This document shows, in pieces, positions 6,738-12,950 of a stretch of DNA of 12,950 nucleotides; within the stretch, counting starts at the first letter, position 1; each line of letters begins with the position of its first letter. The position numbers and the translations under genes are program-made. Where the stretch lies: positions 1 through 12,950 of the forward strand of contig QIMB01000492.1 in NCBI GenBank assembly GCA_003233615.1, given 5' to 3'. Under the pieces are notes generated by a model, which searched no databases, had not been told where the DNA came from, and saw only the letters and a list, made by a program, of their open reading frames with translations. The stretch comes from Nitrospirota bacterium. GTDB taxonomy: Bacteria > Nitrospirota > Nitrospiria > Nitrospirales > UBA8639.

Positions 6738-7421
6738 TTACATATGCATCATTGATAAACGCGAGAGATCCAACACAATCTCTCCACTCCGTTCGTCGCC
6801 AAAGATTGCATCAAAGAGGCCTTCCTCTTTCGCCCACACGATTTCCTCCCCTTTAGTTTCATAGAAAACATCAACACCCAAAGGCCCCAAAGAAAATAAT
6901 GGATACCGTCGATCATAAATAAGGCCTGCGGGAGGAATTGCATACACCGCCCGATAATTGCTCAAAATAATATGTAATTGCCCCTCGAAGATATAGAGTC
7001 CACCTGACGTCACTTCTCGTTTGGTGGCATTCAAGGGGTGGCTCACATAAAACGTCACTAATTCCTGAGGAACGGCTAATTCCAAACCTTCAATTAACCG
7101 AGGGAGTAACAACTCAATCTCGTCTTTGCGAAAAGCCGGTTCCACCTCTGCCTCTCCACGCACCCACTTGATTGGAGTCGCGCGATGCTCTCGCACACGA
7201 AGACCTTCTAATGCATTATAGATTTGGCGGCGAGAAAGGGTCGTAGGATGCGCATTCCACGTGTGAGGAAGATCTGTGTCGACCCATGGTGAAGATTCTA
7301 AACGGACAAACGTTGTCGGATTTTCATAGACAAGATATGAATACAACGGTGGAGTCGCACAGCCGAGACTACTCCAGGCAAACACCAAGAGGATAAAGCC
7401 GAACCCCCATCGTTCAGGCAT
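6738..7421 (-). CDS. Uncharacterised secreted protein or lipoprotein
   Basis: I do not recognise the family of this 227-residue protein. It begins with a short basic/hydrophobic leader (MPERWGFGFILLVFAWSS) ending in LGC at about residues 18-20. This resembles a lipoprotein signal, but serine stands where a leucine is usual at -3. The rest is a mixed alpha/beta soluble protein with no clear motif, including a short Gly/Tyr-rich part near IPPAGLIYDRRYPLF. The ATG at 7421 is preferred because it overlaps the stop codon of the upstream cyclophilin gene by eight bases (ATGCCTGA), which indicates translational coupling. A TTG three codons upstream is also in frame. It is the last gene of the minus-strand cluster and is followed by the palindromic repeat. 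The coupling to a PPIase hints at an envelope role but does not prove it. Confidence 0.8.
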   Translation of the reverse strand: MPERWGFGFILLVFAWSSLGCATPPLYSYLVYENPTTFVRLESSPWVDTDLPHTWNAHPTTLSRRQIYNALEGLRVREHRATPIKWVRGEAEVEPAFRKDEIELLLPRLIEGLELAVPQELVTFYVSHPLNATKREVTSGGLYIFEGQLHIILSNYRAVYAIPPAGLIYDRRYPLFSLGPLGVDVFYETKGEEIVWAKEEGLFDAIFGDERSGEIVLDLSRLSMMHM

Positions 7422-7938
7422 GAGTTTCAATGATGGTGAGTTTCATCTCAACGCGCTTGAGCGGATTATCATTGCCATCTCGTTGAACATTCACGATACG
7501 ATCAACAATCTCCATACCACTTACCACTTCGCCAAAAGCCGTATATTGGCCATCCAGGAAATTCGCATCGGCCACACAAATGAAAAACTGCGATCCAGCA
7601 CTATTGGGATCTTGTGATCTGGCCATAGACACCGTGCCACGCGTATGAGACCTTTTGTTAAATTCCGCATTCACTTGATGCCCTGGCCCACCTGTCCCGT
7701 GACGGGACCGATCAGCATCCTTACTGTTGGGATCACCTCCCTGAATCATAAATCCTGGAATAACACGATGGAACGTCGTCCCATCATAAAAATTCTTATT
7801 GGCTAAGGTCACCAGATTTTCCACATGATTCGGTGCAAGATCAGGGAATAATTTCAACTGAATCTCACCCCACGACTCCTCTTCCACTTGAATGGCAATG
7901 TGCACTCGCGTCTGATCATTCACCGTCACGTCACTCAT
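7414..7938 (-). CDS. Peptidyl-prolyl cis-trans isomerase, cyclophilin type
   Basis: This 174-residue enzyme catalyses cis-trans isomerisation of prolyl peptide bonds. The cyclophilin signature is clear: TTFHRVIPGFMIQGGD at residues 54-69 with the catalytic arginine R58, then F63 and Q66. GTVSMARS (101-108), GSQFFIC (115-121) and FLDGQYTAFGEV (127-138) follow. No signal peptide is present, so it is cytoplasmic, like PpiB. The N-terminus carries about ten extra residues (MSDVTVNDQT) before the fold, consistent with the small bacterial cyclophilins. The ATG at 7938 has AAAGGG a few bases upstream. It overlaps the following lipoprotein-like gene by eight bases. No break is visible. Confidence 0.95.
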   Translation of the reverse strand: MSDVTVNDQTRVHIAIQVEEESWGEIQLKLFPDLAPNHVENLVTLANKNFYDGTTFHRVIPGFMIQGGDPNSKDADRSRHGTGGPGHQVNAEFNKRSHTRGTVSMARSQDPNSAGSQFFICVADANFLDGQYTAFGEVVSGMEIVDRIVNVQRDGNDNPLKRVEMKLTIIETHA

Positions 7939-8043
7939 TATTGCACCCTTTCTTAAAAACTAGTGAGAAGCAAAAAGGAAGGAGTCAAGAGTGAAAAACA
8001 TGAGGGACGAAATGTGAAGAATGAGGATGTTTCCTTTTTTCGC

Positions 8044-8071
8044 TCCGTGCTACTCACTCCGTACTGCTCAC
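8044..8071. repeat. Two tandem 14-bp repeats
   Basis: TCCGTGCTACTCAC (8044-8057) is followed directly by TCCGTACTGCTCAC (8058-8071); the copies differ at two positions. They lie in the 158-bp gap between the propeller gene and the cyclophilin gene, which otherwise holds purine-rich, low-complexity sequence with partial GTGAA/GTGAG repeats and no recognisable promoter. Confidence 0.6.
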
Positions 8072-8096
8072 GTTTCACTGCTTCAAAGAACTCTCA

Positions 8097-9218
8097 TTAG
8101 TCATACGGTCCCTTAGGGACCATCTGTATGCCAAACCCCTGACTGATATTCTTCCAATGCGCACCTTCATCATCACTCCGAAAGGCTCCGCTACTTGTTC
8201 CTACATACCAATCGCCCGTACTTGCAATCGTCAAACTTTGGATGGCCAAGCGAGTCAGCCCTTCATTCATCTCATGCCATTGCTGTTCCTCATGTTTCCA
8301 TCGAAAGACCCCTTTGCCCGTCGCGACCACCACATCCTGATCAATGGGCACAATGCCTCGAATGGAGTCATTGGGAAGATGCCGGCTCAACGAAAACCAA
8401 GACACGCCGCGATCCATACTCCGAAAGATGCCACCATCTTGAGTACCCAAAAAAATATGTTGCGCGTGATTGATTGCCACCACACGAATATACCGATGAG
8501 GTAACCGTTCTCGAGGATCCACAAACACGGAATGTGAATCAACCCATTGTGATTGGTCTGCTTGCCCAATTTGAATATAATGCAGCCCTTTCCCTGACGT
8601 CGCCGCCAAGAGTCGTCCATCATCCATCATGGCTAAACCTGGAACCAACACTTGGTCTAATCCAATTCCGGTCTTCATCCATCGTTGATCAGCTTCCACC
8701 CAACGATGCACACCTTGACCTGTGCCCGCATAGACTCGCCCTTCATGAATGAGAAACGATTTGACCTCAGTATCCTCTAAGCCCTGACTAATAGACTCCC
8801 ATTGTTCACCTTGCAAGGAAAGACGATACACCCCACCTCGCATCGTTCCAGCATACACATGATGCCCGGGCATCACGGCAAGACAGAGCAGGAAGGGATC
8901 AGTCAGACCACGATTGAGCGTTTCCCAAGACTGCCCTTTATTCGTGCTTCGAAACAGCCCCATCCCAAACGATCCAGCATAGACAACGCCAGCAGGCGTC
9001 ACGACAAGCGCCTGAATGCTCGGTGCCGCGCCCTGCCATGGTTGATCCGAGTCACTCCCGTGAAGCAAAGGCACATTAGATGTCGGATACACTGAAAAAG
9101 AAACAGGTCGCGTCTCAGCACATACAATTTGAGAGATCAGCGACAACATCCCACACAGCAACACAATGCCTCGGATTCTTCTCATAATCTTTAGTGACTC
9201 ATCATCCACTCGATTCAC
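8097..9218 (-). CDS. Secreted seven-repeat beta-propeller (BNR/YCF48-like)
   Basis: This protein has a signal peptide and then seven repeats of the pattern V-Y-A-G-T-x-x-G-hydrophobic-x-R-S...G-x-x-W-x-x-h-x-x-G-L. The repeats begin near VYAGSFGMGLFRS, VYAGTMRGGVYRL, VYAGTGQGVHRW, LLAATSGKGLHY, IFLGTQDGGIFRS, VVVATGKGVFRW and WYVGTSSGAFRS. Such BNR/YCF48-like repeats (Asp-box related, as in sialidases and the photosystem assembly factor Ycf48) fold as a seven-bladed propeller that usually binds proteins or ligands. No enzyme activity is indicated. The GTG at 9218 overlaps the tatC stop (GTGA) and follows AAGGG. The ATG at 9185 gives a cleaner signal peptide (MRRIRGIVLLCGMLSLISQI, cleaved near VCA), so the mature start is uncertain. 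It is coupled to tatC and probably periplasmic or surface-exposed. Confidence 0.88.
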   Translation of the reverse strand: MNRVDDESLKIMRRIRGIVLLCGMLSLISQIVCAETRPVSFSVYPTSNVPLLHGSDSDQPWQGAAPSIQALVVTPAGVVYAGSFGMGLFRSTNKGQSWETLNRGLTDPFLLCLAVMPGHHVYAGTMRGGVYRLSLQGEQWESISQGLEDTEVKSFLIHEGRVYAGTGQGVHRWVEADQRWMKTGIGLDQVLVPGLAMMDDGRLLAATSGKGLHYIQIGQADQSQWVDSHSVFVDPRERLPHRYIRVVAINHAQHIFLGTQDGGIFRSMDRGVSWFSLSRHLPNDSIRGIVPIDQDVVVATGKGVFRWKHEEQQWHEMNEGLTRLAIQSLTIASTGDWYVGTSSGAFRSDDEGAHWKNISQGFGIQMVPKGPYD

Positions 9219-10030
9219 AAACCCTTCGGATCATCTGCTGCAACAGAGTCGGACTCTTCACCGCTAAAGACATCGTCTTCAGTCTCAGTCTTTGGCTGGG
9301 GAAGACGGCCAAAATACTTCGCACCCCAAATACCGATTTCATAGAGCACAATCAAAGGAACCGCCATCAGTAACATAGTGAACAACGTCGCATCTGGTGT
9401 AATCACTGCTGATACGATCAACGCCACCATCGCAGCATGCTTACGATACTGAACCAACATCGGAGCCTGAACAAATCCGACTCGTGCTAAGAGTGAAAGA
9501 ACGAGAGGAATTTCAAATGCAAAGCCAAATGCCAGAAGAAACTTGACATTGAAATCCACGTACATCCCCACGGCTAATTCCGGGGTGATGTCTCGATCCA
9601 TCCCGAAGGCAACAAAGAAGTCGATGACGAGTGGGAGAATAATCTGGTTGCAAAATGCTAGACCCAAGAGAAAAAAACCAAGGCCAAGGAAAAAGAGCGG
9701 GACGGCCCAGCGTTGCTCTTTCTTCAATAACGCCGGCTCAATAAATTTCCAAAATTGATACAGAATCATCGGCATACTCATGATGATGGCTGCTAAAAAT
9801 GCAATTTTGATGGAAGCCATCAGCGCCTCTGCCGGGGCATAAAAAATTAAATCGTCCTCAAACGGCTCCTTGAACCATTCGATCAACACGCCCGAGTAGG
9901 AAAAGGCGACGACAAAAAACACCATAAGTGTCGCACCTACCACGTATAGCCGGCGTTTGATTTCTTTGATGTGGCGCTGAAGCGGAGGCACCACCATCTT
10001 GATGACCATGGTTGGAGAAAAAGCAGCCAT
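9215..10030 (-). CDS. tatC: Sec-independent (Tat) protein translocase subunit TatC
   Basis: TatC is the multispanning receptor of the twin-arginine pathway; it recognises RR signal peptides and recruits TatA. This 271-residue protein shows six membrane segments at about 29-49, 73-95, 110-137, 159-182, 196-214 and 217-235. Conserved features are HIKEIKRRL at 20-28 (equivalent to HLIELRKRL of E. coli, with E23), LYQFWKFIEPAL at 90-101 followed by E105 (E. coli E103), FGFAFEIPLV at 168-177, and ITPD at 210-213. The C-terminus carries an acidic tail of about 30 residues (KTETEDDVFSGEESDS...) that is longer than in E. coli. No tatA/tatB-like gene is in this window. The ATG at 10030 lacks a visible ribosome binding site; M8 or M12 are alternatives. 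The stop overlaps the start of the propeller gene. Confidence 0.96.
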   Translation of the reverse strand: MAAFSPTMVIKMVVPPLQRHIKEIKRRLYVVGATLMVFFVVAFSYSGVLIEWFKEPFEDDLIFYAPAEALMASIKIAFLAAIIMSMPMILYQFWKFIEPALLKKEQRWAVPLFFLGLGFFLLGLAFCNQIILPLVIDFFVAFGMDRDITPELAVGMYVDFNVKFLLAFGFAFEIPLVLSLLARVGFVQAPMLVQYRKHAAMVALIVSAVITPDATLFTMLLMAVPLIVLYEIGIWGAKYFGRLPQPKTETEDDVFSGEESDSVAADDPKGL

Positions 10031-10145
10031 TATGTAGATGGGGGAAAACGTAGCAAAGCAGACAAACCTATTACCTACGTTGAGTGATTCTTATGGATGA
10101 GATGTACCAAGACCTTGAGATGCCAGGGGTTGTGAAAAACGCAGG

Positions 10146-10162
10146 CAGACCAGATTGGTCTG
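10146..10162 (-). terminator. Hairpin upstream of tatC, possible weak terminator or operator
   Basis: CAGACCA and TGGTCTG form a perfect seven-base-pair stem around a three-base loop. Read on the minus strand it is followed six bases later by GTTTTT. It lies between the DUF465 gene (stop at 10236) and tatC (start at 10030), so it may attenuate readthrough into tatC or bind a regulator. The rest of this 205-bp gap shows no convincing promoter. Confidence 0.35.
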
Positions 10163-10235
10163 TCGAGGCTTGTCATAACCGCTGGCACGCAAGGGATTGG
10201 TGCAGATCGCCATAAAAAATCGCTCAATTTAGGTA

Positions 10236-10481
10236 TTATCCTGACGTTCCAATTTGTATAAACGAAGCGCGATATTCTCGCACAAACACCGCCATTCGAT
10301 CTTTCTTTCCCAATTTCTCTTTTTGAAGGTGTTTCTTGACTGTTTCCTCTTGAGGCGTCAGCACATGATGCTTGAGCAATTGTTGCAATTCCATGTCTAA
10401 CCGGTGATGAGACTCTTGCAAATCTCGATACTCCTGATTTGAAGTCCGTAAACTCTCGGCAATCTGGTCATCAGTCATCAT
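10236..10481 (-). CDS. DUF465 (YdcH-like) small coiled-coil protein
   Basis: This 81-residue cytoplasmic protein is almost entirely helical and predicted to form a coiled coil. Residues from HHRLDMELQQLL through KKHLQKEKLGKKDRM match the pattern of the DUF465/YdcH family (H-x-x-L-D-x-E...L-K-x-E-K-L-x-x-K-D), whose function is unknown. Length is normal for the family. The ATG at 10481 is chosen over an upstream in-frame start at 10514 because AGGAGG stands six bases before it, the strongest ribosome binding site in the window, and the extra 11 residues do not resemble the family. It is separated by about 190 bp from rimI upstream and 205 bp from tatC downstream, so it may be transcribed alone. 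Confidence 0.88.
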   Translation of the reverse strand: MMTDDQIAESLRTSNQEYRDLQESHHRLDMELQQLLKHHVLTPQEETVKKHLQKEKLGKKDRMAVFVREYRASFIQIGTSG

Positions 10482-10668
10482 AGGGACCCTCCTTTCACTT
10501 AGAAGCCTGGCCAAGATGAGACTGATCTACTGCAATTGTTCTGGATTTCGCCAGATTGTCCGATCCTTTTCGTTCAAGAGTCCTCACTATTCACCTCAAT
10601 GGATCAAAACATCTGACTCAAGCCAACACAACCTCGTAATGATCGCTAACCTCGGATAGACTTCTGAT

Positions 10669-11253
10669 TCATCCTGAAATTATGTGAATGGTTGTCTGAC
10701 TACCAACTGATTGATTGCGCTCATCCCTCCTTTCAGTTTGCAATGGAATAAGAGATTCTAACCTCATAAGAATAGCATCCTCAGTAGGATTCGTATAGTA
10801 GGATTTTCGTGTCCCATACGCAGTAAAATTAAAGTATTCATAGAGATTTCTCGCAGACGTATTCGCCTTCCTCACTTCCAACAGTCCCCGGCAACAGCCA
10901 GCGTCTGCACCAAGACGCAGCACGTGACAAATCAATTGCCTTGCTAGGCCTTGACGACGAAATGCTGGATGAACGGCCACATTTAAAAAGCGAATTTCCT
11001 CAAAGACAATCCACGCACAAATATAACTAATTACTTCAATTTTACATCCTTGCCCTGGATTCACGATCATGCACACACGGCTAAACTGATTTCCGGCTAA
11101 TTCAGCTTCAAAACTTTGCCTGGACCATGGGACAGAAAAGCAGGCCTCTTCGAGCACGACTAACGCATCGAGATGCTCTACAGTCGCGTCTTGAATAGTC
11201 CATGGATTGGAGTCAGCAGAATGTGAACCACTAGTCTTTTCCATCTCTGACAT
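10669..11253 (-). CDS. rimI: Ribosomal-protein-alanine N-acetyltransferase RimI
   Basis: RimI is a GNAT acetyltransferase that acetylates the N-terminal alanine of ribosomal protein bS18 using acetyl-CoA. The acetyl-CoA binding motif A is NVAVHPAFRRQGLARQL at residues 91-107 (RRQGLA at 99-104). LLEVRKANTSARNLYEYFNF (124-143) supplies the glutamate E126 and tyrosine Y138 that correspond to the catalytic E103 and Y115 of E. coli RimI. RKSYYTNPTEDAILM (149-163) matches the family's end. The 194 residues exceed the usual 150 or so, because of an N-terminal extension of about 15 and a C-terminal tail of about 25 residues without similarity I can see. It starts six bases after the tsaB stop. The tsaB-rimI pair is common in bacteria and supports the call. 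Confidence 0.93.
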   Translation of the reverse strand: MSEMEKTSGSHSADSNPWTIQDATVEHLDALVVLEEACFSVPWSRQSFEAELAGNQFSRVCMIVNPGQGCKIEVISYICAWIVFEEIRFLNVAVHPAFRRQGLARQLICHVLRLGADAGCCRGLLEVRKANTSARNLYEYFNFTAYGTRKSYYTNPTEDAILMRLESLIPLQTERRDERNQSVGSQTTIHIISG

Positions 11254-11259
11254 GAGCTC

Positions 11260-11973
11260 TCAATCAGTTTTCGAAGCTTGCGTGTGACTTGCGATAGAAC
11301 CTTGGTGAGACATTTCTGCATAGGACGGTTGAATATATCGCGGGCTACAGCCCTCCGGGAGTGTCTGGCCTTCTTTTAGTAACACTCGTCCTGCGCAACC
11401 AATTCCCTTGGCTGATGGCCACATGGCATCAGCAGGCCCTTCTACAACGAATGCACAGTCTAATTCTTGAGTATCCTGATTGCGCATCCACCCATCTCCT
11501 AAAATAATAGTTGGCCCAGAGAGGTTTGTGCATACTTCTGCCGCTGTTCCAATTTGATCTGTTTTGCGACCAACCAACTGACCATGCTCCCAATCAAAAA
11601 GCCCCCAATACATCATACCTGCACGAATCGACACCGTACTGACTATCGGCAATGGAGAATGTGGCAGATTCCAAGCCAACCCTTCCAGGGTCGAGACGCC
11701 GACAAGCGGAATCTTTAAAGCAAATCGCAACGCCGTCATAGTGGCCAGCCCAACCCGCAAACCTGTAAATCTTCCAGGCCCGATGGACACAGCCAAACCT
11801 TCAAGATCTGTGACTGTTAATGACACTCGTTGAAGAAGCTGATGAAACGTTGGAATAATCTGCGTTGTGAGGGACTGCGTAGAATCGCATTCCGCATATC
11901 CAAGCAGTTCCTCGTCGTGAAAAATAGCCATGTCTGAGTGCGATGTTGCAGTTTCAAGCGCTAAAAAAATCAT
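11260..11973 (-). CDS. tsaB: tRNA threonylcarbamoyladenosine biosynthesis protein TsaB
   Basis: TsaB is the non-catalytic partner of TsaD and TsaE in forming t6A37 on ANN-decoding tRNAs. The N-terminal ASKHA-type fold is recognisable: FLALETATSHSDMAI at residues 3-17 and the signature SIGPGRFTGLRVGLATMTAL at 63-82, followed by VGVSTLEGLA (91-100). The 237-residue length is normal. Where most TsaB proteins read D-A-R-x-x-E-V-Y, this one reads S-I-R-A-G-M-M-Y (115-122), losing the acidic residues. The C-terminus (CSPRYIQPSYAE) resembles the family's PxYLR region. The ATG at 11973 has only a weak AAAGGAT tract upstream. It is followed directly by rimI and preceded by a lipoprotein gene 47 bp away. 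Confidence 0.94.
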   Translation of the reverse strand: MIFLALETATSHSDMAIFHDEELLGYAECDSTQSLTTQIIPTFHQLLQRVSLTVTDLEGLAVSIGPGRFTGLRVGLATMTALRFALKIPLVGVSTLEGLAWNLPHSPLPIVSTVSIRAGMMYWGLFDWEHGQLVGRKTDQIGTAAEVCTNLSGPTIILGDGWMRNQDTQELDCAFVVEGPADAMWPSAKGIGCAGRVLLKEGQTLPEGCSPRYIQPSYAEMSHQGSIASHTQASKTD

Positions 11974-12020
11974 AACATAGGGTATCCTTTACTCTCACTC
12001 GCTTGTATGACTGAATGTAG

Positions 12021-12851
12021 TCAAACAGCGTTCAGCACAAACTCTTGAAAATTAAGCGTGATCGATCCGCCGTTCTGACGATGGTCAGTCGCCTTGACCA
12101 CGAAGGGCAATCGAATACGTCTCTGCTCTAAGATTGCTGGAGCCGTGACATCACGATAATCCTCACATTCCACAGAAACTACCACCACCTGATCAGAGGA
12201 TCTTCGGTACTCAATCAACGCCAAGTCTAACGTTTGCGCATCCACCCAGGTACGAACCAAAAAATCTTCTTGAATCGCAAGACCGTCAGATAAACTATCT
12301 ACGATATCAAGACGATAATGCGTGGTTCCTTCGAACACTCGAATCTCGTCATGTGATAATCCTGCAATTTTCCCTAACACCGCATCAATCGCCCGAACGC
12401 TTAACTGCACGGTTTGGTCCCATTGCGTGTGCACGGGACCACCATTCACATACCCCGTAATACGTTCATGTTCAGCAGGGAAAGAGAGCTCGTAGATGTT
12501 CCCTTCACGATGAAAATCCATCATGGGTACGCCAAAACGTAAAAACCCTTGGAGATGCATCCGATCTGGGCTGTCATAGGACATCATCCCATTAAATCGT
12601 TGAGAAAATGGAATACCAGAACCAGACACAGAGGCTTGGAACAGACCACGAAGCGTACGAATCGTGTCTTCCTTTTGGCGTAACGCCTCAAGGACCTGTT
12701 GACTGCGATCATGAGAAACGGCTGTAAACGAACCCTGAAAGACACTCGCACAGCCTGTCAGCCACAGACAGCATATGATACAGAGCCATTGCAGACTCAC
12801 TGCACATCGCTTATATAGATCCGCTTTATGACGAAGGGCAAGCCACCACAT
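12021..12851 (-). CDS. Outer-membrane-type lipoprotein with LolA/LolB-like features
   Basis: With the start used here the protein has 276 residues. It opens with a charged stretch, then a hydrophobic segment (LQWLCIICCLWL) and a canonical lipobox, LTGC, whose cysteine is residue 34; the mature protein begins CASVFQGS. The body has the look of DUF4292/LolA-LolB folds: a helix with TIRTLRGLFQASVSG, then beta strands such as FNGMMSYDSPDRMHLQGFLR, GNIYELSFP and TGYVNGG. That fold binds lipoprotein acyl chains, but family members here are often of unknown role. The ATG at 12851 lies inside the end of radA (26-base overlap) and follows GGAG at nine bases. An upstream in-frame TTG at 12890 and a GTG at 12800 are alternatives. 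Coupling to radA is likely. Confidence 0.82.
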   Translation of the reverse strand: MWWLALRHKADLYKRCAVSLQWLCIICCLWLTGCASVFQGSFTAVSHDRSQQVLEALRQKEDTIRTLRGLFQASVSGSGIPFSQRFNGMMSYDSPDRMHLQGFLRFGVPMMDFHREGNIYELSFPAEHERITGYVNGGPVHTQWDQTVQLSVRAIDAVLGKIAGLSHDEIRVFEGTTHYRLDIVDSLSDGLAIQEDFLVRTWVDAQTLDLALIEYRRSSDQVVVVSVECEDYRDVTAPAILEQRRIRLPFVVKATDHRQNGGSITLNFQEFVLNAV

Positions 12852-12950
12852 CCCAAATTTCTCCAATTTCTTTGATACCCACCACCTCAATTCCCTGAAT
12901 CGGTTTCAACTGCTCAAGATTGGGAGCAGGCACCACACAGCGAGTGAAGC
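12826..12950 (-). CDS. radA: DNA repair protein RadA, C-terminal end (partial)
   Basis: Only the last 41 codons are inside the window, ending with TAA at 12826-12828. The residues read FTRCVVPAPNLEQLKPIQG then IEVVGIKEIGEIWDVVACPSS. This matches the end of the RadA/Sms Lon-protease-like domain, where a conserved GF(T/K)RC-hydrophobic-hydrophobic-P-x-x-N-L-x-x-L precedes G-I-E-V-V-G-V and a final helix. RadA is a RecA-related ATPase that helps branch migration during recombinational repair. A Lon-type protease tail is the alternative, but its wording differs. The following lipoprotein gene starts within it. Confidence 0.75.
   Translation of the reverse strand, partial: FTRCVVPAPNLEQLKPIQGIEVVGIKEIGEIWDVVACPSS

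Noticed and set aside
6510..6864. Two overlapping open frames on the plus strand
   Set aside because: They run through the palindromic repeat and into the antisense of the lipoprotein-like gene, with no ribosome binding site.
8157..9095. Several plus-strand frames of 92-115 codons opposite the propeller gene
   Set aside because: They are antisense shadows of a gene with clear repeats and signal peptide on the minus strand.

Overview
The window looks like chromosomal DNA of a Nitrospirota (Nitrospira-like) bacterium. The reasons are a Gram-negative cell plan (two candidate lipoproteins, a LolA/LolB-like protein, Tat export), base composition near one half by eye, and an imperfect palindromic repeat at 6571-6716 of a type I remember from Nitrospira genomes. 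That assignment is inference from memory and not a database result.

Left part, 1-3935: the 5' two thirds of a minus-strand M1 aminopeptidase N gene (pepN) runs off the left edge. Two loosely spaced minus-strand accessory genes lie upstream of it. One encodes an unrecognised helical protein with a HEPN-like Rx4H motif. The other encodes an AAA/DUF4143 ATPase whose well-formed promoter puts transcription initiation at or next to its start codon, with a 31-bp palindrome over the -35 box.

Middle, 3936-6737: a minus-strand XRE/PBP-like regulator gene is broken by a frame change near its 3' end. A plus-strand gene for a secreted protein diverges from it. That protein carries, in order, the histidine and methionine copper ligands expected of a peptidylglycine monooxygenase (PHM)-like fold. 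It is the most interesting gene here. It converges on the next cluster across two structured non-coding elements: mutually exclusive hairpins (6460-6520) and the palindromic repeat (6571-6716).

Right part, 6738-12950, all minus strand. Reading in the direction of transcription: the end of radA, an outer-membrane-type lipoprotein with LolA/LolB-like features, tsaB (tRNA t6A synthesis), rimI (N-terminal acetylation of ribosomal protein), a DUF465/YdcH coiled-coil protein, tatC, a seven-repeat secreted beta-propeller, a cyclophilin PPIase, and a small lipoprotein-like gene. Overlaps or very short gaps (radA/lipoprotein, tsaB/rimI, tatC/propeller, ppi/lipoprotein) indicate translational coupling. 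These are mainly core and envelope functions: DNA repair, tRNA modification, protein export, periplasmic structure and folding.

I saw no tRNA, rRNA, CRISPR array, insertion sequence or transposase.
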